Shown here piece after piece: positions 10,801 through 17,027 of a DNA stretch of 64,000 nucleotides. Position 1 is the stretch's first letter, and each line of letters begins with the position of its first letter. The stretch comes from Bacteroides sp. OM05-12 (lineage in GTDB: Bacteria > Bacteroidota > Bacteroidia > Bacteroidales > Bacteroidaceae): assembly GCF_003438995.1 (NCBI RefSeq), contig NZ_QSUN01000020.1:1-64000 (forward strand), written 5' to 3'. Under the pieces are notes generated by a model. It ran no database searches, was not told where the DNA came from, and saw nothing but the letters and a program-made list of their open reading frames with translations. The position numbers and the translations under genes were made by a program.

Positions 10801-13800
10801 AACTGGACGTACAATACGAAGCTACCTACCAAACTGGTAAATGGACAAATCAAACATTATATGGAGGTACAGCTTGACGGTTTCGACGTGAACTATGATA
10901 ACTTCAACCGTATCAAGTTGCAGTACAAGGCAGCATCCGCTTCCGATGAGGACTGGACAACGCTGATGAACTACTATAACGACCTGGTACTATACAATCA
11001 GGCGATAGCAAATGGTCTGAATGCCGAAATGATAAATGCCGGAGATGCAGGAACAATCAAGTACCAGTGGATGTTGGATGATATGCAAGACCAATACTAC
11101 GATATCCGTGCAGTGGGTGTCTGCCTCATAAATAATGTGGAGGTGGAGAACGTGTCCGAAGTACACAGCGGTATCAAAGATATGTATAATCCGCGACTCT
11201 TCGGCAGCGCACAACCGGCAAACGGCGTGCTGACCATCAACGATGACATCCGACTCAACTTCAATGAGAAGATAGCCGAAGGATATCTGACGGACGACAA
11301 TTTCGAAGTGACGGGCGTCCGTAACGGCGCACAGACCGACCACTCCGTATCTGTCCGCTTGGACGGAAAGAATGACTTCCTCTCCTCTGAGTTCGAACGC
11401 AATTGGAATGGGAAGGACATCACCGTGGAAATGTGGGTACTGGCCGATGAACCGCGCGAGGCGACTTTCTTCAGCCAAGGAAATGTGAATGAGGCATTGG
11501 AACTCGGTATCACAGCGAATAACCATCTGAGGGCACGGGTAGGCAGTACGGAAATTATCAGTACCGATGCCGTACCGTATGAACAAGGTACGTGGGCACA
11601 CGTGGCTTTGGTATACGATAAGACAGGAAAGGTAACCGCTTACTATAATTTCGTGGAATATATCAGTAATGCAGCCGTGGGTACATATGCCGGAGAAGGC
11701 AGTTACACTTTCGGATGCAATGTGAACGGCAGCGGTAACTTTGCCGGAAAGATGCACAATGCACGTATTTGGGACAAGGTGCTTACCTCCGGACGTATTC
11801 AGACAAACAGCCTGACTTTGCTGTCGGGTGCGGAAAGTAATCTGTTGGCTTACTATCCGATGAACGAGACCAAGGGAACCACACTACTCGATAAGGCACG
11901 TGGAGCAAATCTTGAGATGAACGGTTGTGAATGGTCGCTTCCCGAAGGTCGTGCAGCGAATTTTGACGGCAATACGTACATCCGGTTGAACACGGGAAGT
12001 TCCGTAGTAGTGGACAATACGATGGACTATACTATTGAGTTCTGGTTCAAAGCCGAACCGGGACAGACAAACGCTACCCTCGTAGCAAACGGACGTGGTG
12101 ACGGACAAGACATGGGCGGTTCACGCAACCTCTTTTCGATTGGTTTCGAAAGCGGTGTGCTCACGTTCCATAACAACGAAGTGAAAGCAGTTGCAGAAGG
12201 TGATTATCTGGACAATAACTGGCATCACCTTGCCCTTACCGTAAGCCGTACGACAGGACGCGGACAAATCTTGATGGACGGCGTGCTGAATACTTATTTT
12301 GAGTCACAGGACATCGGTGGCATAGCCGCTGCTTATATGTACCTCGGTGCAAGAGGATGGACTTCGGATGCTAATGCTACAGGTGTTATTGTAGATAACT
12401 ATTTCAAGGGAACCATAGACGACTTCCGGATATGGAACCTTTATAAGAATGAAACTCTTGTGGCAAACGGCAACAACGAACGTCTGGACGGCACGGAGAA
12501 GGGATTGCTCGCCTACTACCCCTTTGAACATTACATTGACTGGCAAGGTACAAAGGAACTACAATTCACGCTAAAGGATATGAAGGTACAAAAAGACCCG
12601 ATGATAAGTGTTCCCGATGCTGTAACTTATGGTGGTGACACTGAAACAACAGCAAGCGCACCGGTGAAGGATAAAGGTCCGGTATCGAAACTTCTCTATG
12701 ACTTCGTTGTGAATAATGATGCGTTGATTATCAACCTGAACGAAACTTGGGACCGAGTGGAAAAGAGCATTGTCACCTTTACAGTGGACGGTGTACGCGA
12801 CATGAATGGAAACGAAATCTTATCACCGATTACTTGGAGTGCTTATATCGACCGCAACCAGTTGAAGTGGAGCGAGAGTGAAGTGAACATTCAGAAAGCA
12901 GCTTATGAAGCGAAAGAATTCAAGGTAAAGGCTGTGAACAAGGGCGGTTCCGTACAGCATTTCACTATTGAGAATACACCGGCATGGCTGGAAGTGACTC
13001 CGGTAAGCGGCACGATAGACCCATTGGCATCGCTGGATATCACGTTCACTCTTAATGAAGGACTGAACATCGGTTCGTATGACGAAGTGATTTACTTACG
13101 CAACGACAATAACGTGTCCGAAGCATTACCACTTACCGTCAAGGTGACAGGCGAAAAACCCGACTGGAACGTGAATCCTGCCGACTTCAAGTATAACATG
13201 ACCGTGTTCGGCAAGATGCGTTTCAACAACGTATTCTCCGCAGACAAGGAAGATATGCTGGCAGTGTTTGTAGACGGACAATGCAGAGGAGTGGCGAACA
13301 GCAGCTATGACAAGATTGGAGACCTATGGTATGCATTCCTTACAGTATATAGTAATACTGTACAAGAGAATAATCTGGAATTCCGCATGTGGGATGCCAG
13401 CACCGGTAAAATGTATAATGCAACGCCGGACCGGACAATTACCTTTATCAATGACCAAATTATAGGGTCTGCCAACGAACCGGTACTCTTCGATGGTAAG
13501 GAAATATTCTACCAGAATGTAGCTTTAGCACAAGGATGGAACTGGGTTTCTTTCAATCTATCGAGTCCGGCTCTTACTAATGTAACATCGGCTATGAAAT
13601 ACGGGCAATGGAGTAATGGCGACATCATCAAGAACAAGGATTACTTTGATTCTTATTCTGCGAACGGTAATAAGTGGACCGGTTCTCTCAGTGCCAACGG
13701 AGGACTTGACAACACATCCTTATTTATGATAAAGACATCTGCCGAACAAACGTTGAGTCTCAGTGGAAATGCCATCAATGCGAAAGAGACACCGATTATG

Positions 13801-14670
13801 GTGAAAGGTAATAACTGGAATTATATCGGTTATCTGCCGGGCATCAACTTTACGGTGACGGAAGCTCTTGCAGGCTATGACGCCCAAAAGGGGGATATCG
13901 TGAAATCACAGAATCAATTCTCAATGTACTCCGGTACAAGATGGATAGGTAACCTCACTTATCTAGAAGCAAATAAGGGATATATGCTCTTCCGTAAGGA
14001 AGCGGAAGATGTGAGTTTCATTTATCCGTCAACCAGTGGTTCACTAAGCAATACCCGTAGTAAAGCTCGTACCCGTAGTTTGGAAGAAATGCCGAAGGCT
14101 TATCTAAACAATAATTATGCCGAGAATATGAATATTATTGCTACCGGAACGGATATAGAACCGACAGACAGAGTGCTGGCATACGTCAACGGCGAACTGA
14201 GAGGTATCGGTGAAAATGTAACTACTGCAACAAAAGATATGCAGTTCATTACCGTAGCAGGTTCCGAAACAGGTGACGTAGTAACTTTCAGCCTTGAACG
14301 TAACGGAAAGATAATCGCACGTGCCAACAATGCCGTTAATTATCAGTCCAACACGGTTCAAGGAACTACGGAGCTGCCAATAATACTCGATTTCAGTACG
14401 GTAGAAGGAAATGTATCATTCTATCCTAATCCTTTCGTTGAGAAACTTAACATTCGCATTACAGCCGAAGAAGACGGAGAACTGCAACTTGCCGTTTATG
14501 ACATCTCCGGACGAATCCTGATGAACCGGACGGAGACAGTGTACAAAGGTCTGCACATCACCGAATGGAACGGAAAAACAGCAGAAGGAAACGAGTGTGA
14601 AACAGGTATCTATCTGATACATGTGACTGTGGACGGAAAGACAACCATCCTCAAAGTAGAGAAGAAGTAG
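4876..14670 (+). CDS. Giant exported multidomain protein with LamG domains and a T9SS-type C-terminal sorting domain
   Basis: A 3264-residue predicted surface protein. Visible parts in order: long basic n-region and hydrophobic core (about 31-43) of a signal peptide; beta-rich repeats with fibronectin-like character (to about 650); a carboxypeptidase-regulatory-like sandwich (about 652-920) interrupted by a LamG/concanavalin domain (about 683-835, ending DDVRIWGIALD); a second regulatory-like domain (about 956-1022); a long stretch I cannot assign (about 1030-2150); LamG 2 (about 2156-2308) and LamG 3 (about 2360-2525); a BACON/Ig-like domain (about 2664-2762); a domain shared with the next gene (about 2764-2878); two repeats of a GWNW-type module (about 2882-3052); a second copy of the shared domain (about 3076-3174); and a Por-secretion tail (about 3179-3264; FYPNPF, YDISGR, GIYLI) typical of T9SS type A cargo. 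LamG domains suggest carbohydrate or adhesive binding. The substrate is unknown. Confidence 0.85.
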   Translation: MEKEQNRWSFKRKEKCFSDRQCKSRTNRQAWSVFLLLMIVLSIQQVWGYSGTNGYAYFLESNITINTANLQSEGYFLVTVPTYYNPGGIGTSDEAAVRETDGTTSTISFNGQRCVSFYATEIGTGQWTGDNGQVYCKAEDGAARVELQQGSSDFQFVLTNFTLMAGTYNSSEKKSSATFKVYPYGEYYDSNPEVIKSKVDCKITVSVRYTHSTDKKNASSLHKETTQTYTLKNITPTVTFSQQPGYIEYAINTKTFGSTGNPSRESFDVIDRETGKSVSASFESVGNDGVTKVAVTNAPLNLQIRFLATPNDLNVGSRGYMPIYEDITQQGFQFPEELITSYDDKGKITLKWEVPLVDESQLNNLYVGASDQFEIQRSDKPNFENPVNIGSVLYEKNKTNYEYINDAVDENLNGTFYYRLRRSQPSQWNWGYVRESSVPVKMIHMEIDTATAVIGEDQRVHIQWKYKPEGNVKSTNTQIILREIRKETGKETDYALTDEEMEKQACSVSLPSTCDIYSYQIFVKPGSDKYNTQRPKTVGSEKELYTENMGEITKVNASKGYYSDHIALEWETDGKTIEVFSIQSRIYGSGNEFKQIDQMPGNAVSTIYQYSDIKSVPGILYEYRIVAITNCGNGAQGKESDTFVGFRTPTGDIYGRITFENGQAVNDVEVRAEVSEGAGITGKSYHFNAMDNLSVTNTDLLKTNTDSITLQAWVNTTVKKGNIISKANMYELRIEDGKPMFIVGTATLTSQNSLEFYTESSQFVHLTAVATADSAMIYANGQRIAESKLNMLSGGGLVTGTDGEVTIGGDGFVGNIDDVRIWGIALDSIAIARDYTRYLTGGETGLLAYYTFDYAIDGSFFDTSYKGLSYNENHGTVNGATLDGSIIPTISQLGYKGYTATDGSYSIRAIPYTGNGTTYMIIPRLGIHKFESEKELRLLNANSQSHTVNFTDKSSFVVTGKVTYRGGNIPVEGVSFLIDGIVSMDSKANVITTNADGVFSINVPVGTHEVKATKANHIFANEGKITNSDGTDRNYQDIVTGLELEDITTVRYIGRVAGGTVQEAYPLGHSLSKNNLADSVKVVLQYVNDKYKLSLEENTMEIPLHKPSYIKGTFFSKVTYGTSEVTILPNPETGEFAVDVIPERFKVILNIPGHDAASIPGYGEEINLTNAFVTENSIYEYIDSISVEGVYEQHTDTVRYNKSQTFIKRYAPTIRITQLDNTGKELPYFGEKEKQFQMALAENNYTVPIYNEATGKYALSKPVFEQYKSYVFKAKVFEGYVYMDDQGKPKADGSIDEVPTTDAKITYGDGLTGESQPELAVNEKGIVLDTMRIGNPELTSGLRSVTAKAVYGGENSTSIDWAGGFEAIIVGAISTGNNFVTQGPDDVMFVLRDPPGSRSYSYLEKGTSIHRSSTYTGNIIQEGSEDAGLSLGTKTLIYAGSPVAGTITETEFDNELRIGLRHTEEAGGSNTSEKTATTTTRFQTSDDPLYVGADADVYVGFSTNIIFGATDNVTIVSKEKFQNDGGAEAYKVLLGNPESDDWLLVKSTGLGIYQNYGTLFAYPQIYIEQTLIPNLESIRNSILHAPDELTPEQAQALADQTKEQVYVSKLPRNDKNFGKSNVDEVFDLKNLIDISEGESYKIYFPKETDKTENDTILTLNQSIDRWIQRMAENEEDKVNATLLQNYSFHSASQVEYSESFSYTFTRNVNFKIVIGASALVKIGTNILKKGVFTEINETLTQENGGEFVSTDEASHCNGFVLAEDGDGDDYLSVDVCRSSGYRVLDEYVKFSDMHTNPDRQFTTFIFKTRAGATSCPYEGEYKTKYFEPGKHVINEATVQLEVPEIDVEKNFIENVPSGQPAYLKLFLRNNSEAKQDMWYVLKMVDGTNPYGARMSIDGSAIGDGRVFLVPSGETLVKTLEVSKGSVMNYDDLKLTLQSQCQCDPTSYQTNIADTVTFSVHFTPSCTDVRIKRPSNNWTYNTKLPTKLVNGQIKHYMEVQLDGFDVNYDNFNRIKLQYKAASASDEDWTTLMNYYNDLVLYNQAIANGLNAEMINAGDAGTIKYQWMLDDMQDQYYDIRAVGVCLINNVEVENVSEVHSGIKDMYNPRLFGSAQPANGVLTINDDIRLNFNEKIAEGYLTDDNFEVTGVRNGAQTDHSVSVRLDGKNDFLSSEFERNWNGKDITVEMWVLADEPREATFFSQGNVNEALELGITANNHLRARVGSTEIISTDAVPYEQGTWAHVALVYDKTGKVTAYYNFVEYISNAAVGTYAGEGSYTFGCNVNGSGNFAGKMHNARIWDKVLTSGRIQTNSLTLLSGAESNLLAYYPMNETKGTTLLDKARGANLEMNGCEWSLPEGRAANFDGNTYIRLNTGSSVVVDNTMDYTIEFWFKAEPGQTNATLVANGRGDGQDMGGSRNLFSIGFESGVLTFHNNEVKAVAEGDYLDNNWHHLALTVSRTTGRGQILMDGVLNTYFESQDIGGIAAAYMYLGARGWTSDANATGVIVDNYFKGTIDDFRIWNLYKNETLVANGNNERLDGTEKGLLAYYPFEHYIDWQGTKELQFTLKDMKVQKDPMISVPDAVTYGGDTETTASAPVKDKGPVSKLLYDFVVNNDALIINLNETWDRVEKSIVTFTVDGVRDMNGNEILSPITWSAYIDRNQLKWSESEVNIQKAAYEAKEFKVKAVNKGGSVQHFTIENTPAWLEVTPVSGTIDPLASLDITFTLNEGLNIGSYDEVIYLRNDNNVSEALPLTVKVTGEKPDWNVNPADFKYNMTVFGKMRFNNVFSADKEDMLAVFVDGQCRGVANSSYDKIGDLWYAFLTVYSNTVQENNLEFRMWDASTGKMYNATPDRTITFINDQIIGSANEPVLFDGKEIFYQNVALAQGWNWVSFNLSSPALTNVTSAMKYGQWSNGDIIKNKDYFDSYSANGNKWTGSLSANGGLDNTSLFMIKTSAEQTLSLSGNAINAKETPIMVKGNNWNYIGYLPGINFTVTEALAGYDAQKGDIVKSQNQFSMYSGTRWIGNLTYLEANKGYMLFRKEAEDVSFIYPSTSGSLSNTRSKARTRSLEEMPKAYLNNNYAENMNIIATGTDIEPTDRVLAYVNGELRGIGENVTTATKDMQFITVAGSETGDVVTFSLERNGKIIARANNAVNYQSNTVQGTTELPIILDFSTVEGNVSFYPNPFVEKLNIRITAEEDGELQLAVYDISGRILMNRTETVYKGLHITEWNGKTAEGNECETGIYLIHVTVDGKTTILKVEKK

Positions 14671-14683
14671 TTAATATTCACAA

Positions 14684-14718
14684 GGTTGTCCCGGTGAAGG
14701 AAACTTCCCGGGACAGCC
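14684..14718 (+). other. Intercistronic hairpin after the giant gene
   Basis: GGTTGTCCCGG pairs with CCGGGACAGCC (11 bp with one G-U pair, 13-nt loop) in the 57-bp gap before the next gene. There is no U-run after it. It is GC-rich compared with its surroundings. It may act as an mRNA stabiliser or partial terminator that reduces expression of the two downstream genes. Confidence 0.65.
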
Positions 14719-14727
14719 ACTTATAAA

Positions 14728-15174
14728 ATGAAACATATGAGAAAGATAAGTCAATCAATAATAATCATTATCTTGTGTACACTGGGCATATACCTGAATA
14801 GTTGCAAGGAGGATGAAACTTTCACTGTATTCCCAACTCCTGTATGGAGAGCAGAGGCTAACCCCGATTATTCGGTTTCCATGACCGCAACTGTTGTTCT
14901 CCCCGCCAATCTTGCTACCTATATGCAGCCGGAGGATCAAATGGCCGCTTTTGTAGGAGAGGAATGCAGAGGCTTGGCGTATTTAGTAGACAACATCTAC
15001 TATCTTCTGATAAAGGGATCGCCCGGCGAACAGCCGCAAATCTCTATTCGCTACTACTCCTCACGAAACCAATATATGTACACGACCGATGCTATTATCA
15101 CTTTTGAGGCAGACGGAGTATACGGAACGACAGATAATCCGGTTACGTTGCCTCTTTCGATTATCAACAAATAA
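14728..15174 (+). CDS. Small lipoprotein sharing a domain with the giant protein
   Basis: A 148-residue predicted lipoprotein with lipobox LNSC and lipidated cysteine at residue 26. The mature part is essentially one domain. Its core EDQMAAFVGEECRGLAY and its end (YGTTDNPVTL) align by eye with two regions of the giant protein encoded just upstream (EDMLAVFVDGQCRGVAN at about 2764-2878, and TDRVLAYVNGELRGIGE at about 3076-3174). The gene lies between the giant-protein gene and the OmpA-family gene on the same strand, so a joint surface assembly is a reasonable inference. Its biochemical role is unknown. An alternative start (Met4) makes little difference. Confidence 0.75.
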   Translation: MKHMRKISQSIIIIILCTLGIYLNSCKEDETFTVFPTPVWRAEANPDYSVSMTATVVLPANLATYMQPEDQMAAFVGEECRGLAYLVDNIYYLLIKGSPGEQPQISIRYYSSRNQYMYTTDAIITFEADGVYGTTDNPVTLPLSIINK

Positions 15175-15188
15175 TTAAATGAAGAAAG

Positions 15189-16364
15189 ATGAAAAAAAGA
15201 ATAATACCGATTCTTGTCGGCAGCCTCATATTCGGCTTGTTTCAGGAGCTGTCCGCGCAAGAACAGACCGGGCAAACACCTGAAAATAAATGGGACGACA
15301 TAGGGAGCAATTGGTATCTGGAAGCCGGAGCAGGCGCACAAGTTCTGTTTTCCAAAGATGCTTCTTCATTGAACTTCGGTGATCGGATAACTCCGTCTTT
15401 CTCACTGACCGGGGGAAAATGGTTCTCCGAATATTGGGGACTCCGACTACAATTGCAAGGCTACAGTTTCAACGGATATAGCACTGTAAATGGTATCTAT
15501 CTGGGCAATCCCTTGCATGGAGGTCTGATTTACGGTCCCCATGACCCCGTACGCAATGAGGTAACCATACGCCCGGATGGAAGCTACCGTCACTTTTTGC
15601 GCTATATGAACCTCCATGCCGATTTTCAATTCAGCCTGCTTAACTTGCTCCGTCACGGAGAGACTGATTGCAAGTGGGACGTGATTCCGGCAGTAGGTTT
15701 AGGTTATATGCACCTCTTTCCTTACAAGGGAACTCCGAAGAACAACGCCCTCACCGCCAACTTCTCCATCATGGGTAAATATCGTCTGACAAAGGATTTC
15801 GATCTTAACCTTGAGATGCAAACAGCTGTTATGCCTGATCAATTTGACGGGCGTATTGCCGGACGACTCTACGAAAATAACTGTGCGGTGACATTGGGAG
15901 TAACCTATCATTTCAAGAAAAGAGGTTTCAAGCCTCGTGTACAATACATACCACAAGAAGTAATCCGTGTGATAAATGATACAATAACAGTAAACAAGGA
16001 AATTCGTGTGGAAGTAGAAAAAGAGGTATTCAACAAACCCTTTACATTGGCGTCTATTCGTTTTAATCTCAATAGCTATGTGCCTAAAAGAAATCAAGAA
16101 ATGCAATATGTCAATATAGTGAAGTATCTGGAACAGAATCCTCGTGCAAAAATACGTTTGGACGGATATGCCGATCCGTTAGGTACTGCCGTTTACAATC
16201 TCCATCTGTCAATGAAACGGGCAGTATGGGTACGTGACATTCTTATGAAGGAATATGGAGTAGATGAGAATCGTATCCAAGCTCAAGGAATAGGGGTGAA
16301 CGGACAACCTTATAAAAAAAGAGACTGGAACAGAGTGGTACTGGTGACGGTTTTTGAAGAGTAA
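15189..16364 (+). CDS. Outer-membrane beta-barrel protein with C-terminal OmpA domain
   Basis: A 391-residue protein with a signal peptide (about 1-23, ending LSAQ), a beta-barrel region of alternating strands (about 35-250), a Val/Glu-rich linker (EVEKEV) and an OmpA-like peptidoglycan-binding domain (about 285-391) with FNLNSY, the DGYADPLG loop and NLHLSMKRA. It probably spans the outer membrane and grips the cell wall. It starts 14 bp after the lipoprotein gene, so the three genes look like one operon: secreted giant protein, lipoprotein and wall-anchored barrel. The layout recalls SprB-SprF adhesin/partner pairs of gliding bacteria, but the barrel lacks obvious PorP/SprF motifs, so this is only an analogy. 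Confidence 0.85.
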   Translation: MKKRIIPILVGSLIFGLFQELSAQEQTGQTPENKWDDIGSNWYLEAGAGAQVLFSKDASSLNFGDRITPSFSLTGGKWFSEYWGLRLQLQGYSFNGYSTVNGIYLGNPLHGGLIYGPHDPVRNEVTIRPDGSYRHFLRYMNLHADFQFSLLNLLRHGETDCKWDVIPAVGLGYMHLFPYKGTPKNNALTANFSIMGKYRLTKDFDLNLEMQTAVMPDQFDGRIAGRLYENNCAVTLGVTYHFKKRGFKPRVQYIPQEVIRVINDTITVNKEIRVEVEKEVFNKPFTLASIRFNLNSYVPKRNQEMQYVNIVKYLEQNPRAKIRLDGYADPLGTAVYNLHLSMKRAVWVRDILMKEYGVDENRIQAQGIGVNGQPYKKRDWNRVVLVTVFEE

Positions 16365-16381
16365 CGTCCCTTAATATTCAG

Positions 16382-16500
16382 CATACGGTCCTTTGTCTGC
16401 AAACTCCTATCGTTTACAAACAAAGGACCGTACCTTTGTTTTCAATCGACCGTATGTTCATTTTTAATCATCCTGATATCCTTTTAAAGGACATGATTTG
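16382..16500 (-). repeat. Dispersed palindromic repeat, copy A (head on the downstream side)
   Basis: The hairpin at 16382-16433 has arms built on TACGGTCCTTTGT paired with ACAAAGGACCGTA, and contains the conserved core AAACTCCTATCGTTT. Read on the minus strand, the flanking AT-rich head (about 16434-16500) aligns with the head of copy B: GATGATTAAAAA, GGTCGATTGA and AACAAAG appear in the same order. Relative to that head the core is inverted compared with copies B and C. It lies 18 bp after the OmpA-family gene, between convergent genes. Confidence 0.8.
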
Positions 16501-16550
16501 CGGATACCAATCCGTTTAACGCCGCATTGTTTCCTGCCTTAAAATTCATG

Positions 16551-16868
16551 TTAAAGGAAATAGGTTATGTCGATATGTAATATATGTCTTTCATGACCGG
16601 TTTGTTTGTCTATCTCAACCACCTCGTCAGAAATTTCAACGACTTCCGTTAGCTTTGTTTTAAGAACCTTTTCAAAGGCCTTCTTTTCAATACGCATACG
16701 TTCCAGTTCTTTGGCTACACGCTCCTGCTCACGAATACTTTTCACAATACTATAATTATATCTCCGCTTTATTTGCAGACAGTATTTATATATAAAAAGC
16801 ACAGCTATCAATGAACAAAAGATTATGCCCAAAGAAATAAAGAATATGTAATCATCCATATATTCCAT
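16551..16868 (-). CDS. Small membrane protein resembling the TM/linker part of the neighbouring regulator
   Basis: About 105 residues: one N-terminal TM segment (IFFISLGIIFCSLIAVLFIY) followed by a basic, coiled-coil-like cytoplasmic stretch. The TM-juxtamembrane section resembles that of the 593-residue TPR-AraC regulator encoded just upstream on the same strand (SLGI versus TLGI; SIREQERVAKEL versus QIKEQDRLADKL). It has no TPR or DNA-binding domain. It may be a truncated paralog that survives as a small gene, or a decaying remnant. A weak -7-like box (CATCTTTG, minus strand, 16885-16892) supports a start at 16868 or 16859 over the longer frame from 16949. Confidence 0.5.
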   Translation of the reverse strand: MEYMDDYIFFISLGIIFCSLIAVLFIYKYCLQIKRRYNYSIVKSIREQERVAKELERMRIEKKAFEKVLKTKLTEVVEISDEVVEIDKQTGHERHILHIDITYFL

Positions 16869-16975
16869 CCTTTCATTCTTTTTACAAAGATGGGGAAATA
16901 GCAAAGCAACAGACTTGCATTTTATCCTAACGTTATTGCATTCTGTCACTATTCATATTCCGGGTCTTCCGGATA

Positions 16976-17004
16976 TAGAAAAAGCACGAATTAATCCGTG
17001 CTTT
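16976..17004 (-). terminator. Terminator of the TPR-AraC regulator gene
   Basis: AAAGCACG and CGTGCTTT form a perfect 8-bp stem (16981-17004, 8-nt loop), followed on the minus strand by a run of T. It lies 24 bp beyond the stop codon of the regulator gene. Confidence 0.75.
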
Positions 17005-17027
17005 AAAGTTATCCAACCAATATATTC

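Noticed and set aside
10990..11757. 255-codon minus-strand frame inside the giant gene
   Set aside because: It mirrors the coding frame of the giant gene, has His/Ile/Val-rich composition and no start context.
16382..16500. Invertible promoter (phase-variation switch) at repeat copy A
   Set aside because: No promoter match lies between the arms, no site-specific recombinase is nearby, and the flanking genes converge on the element.
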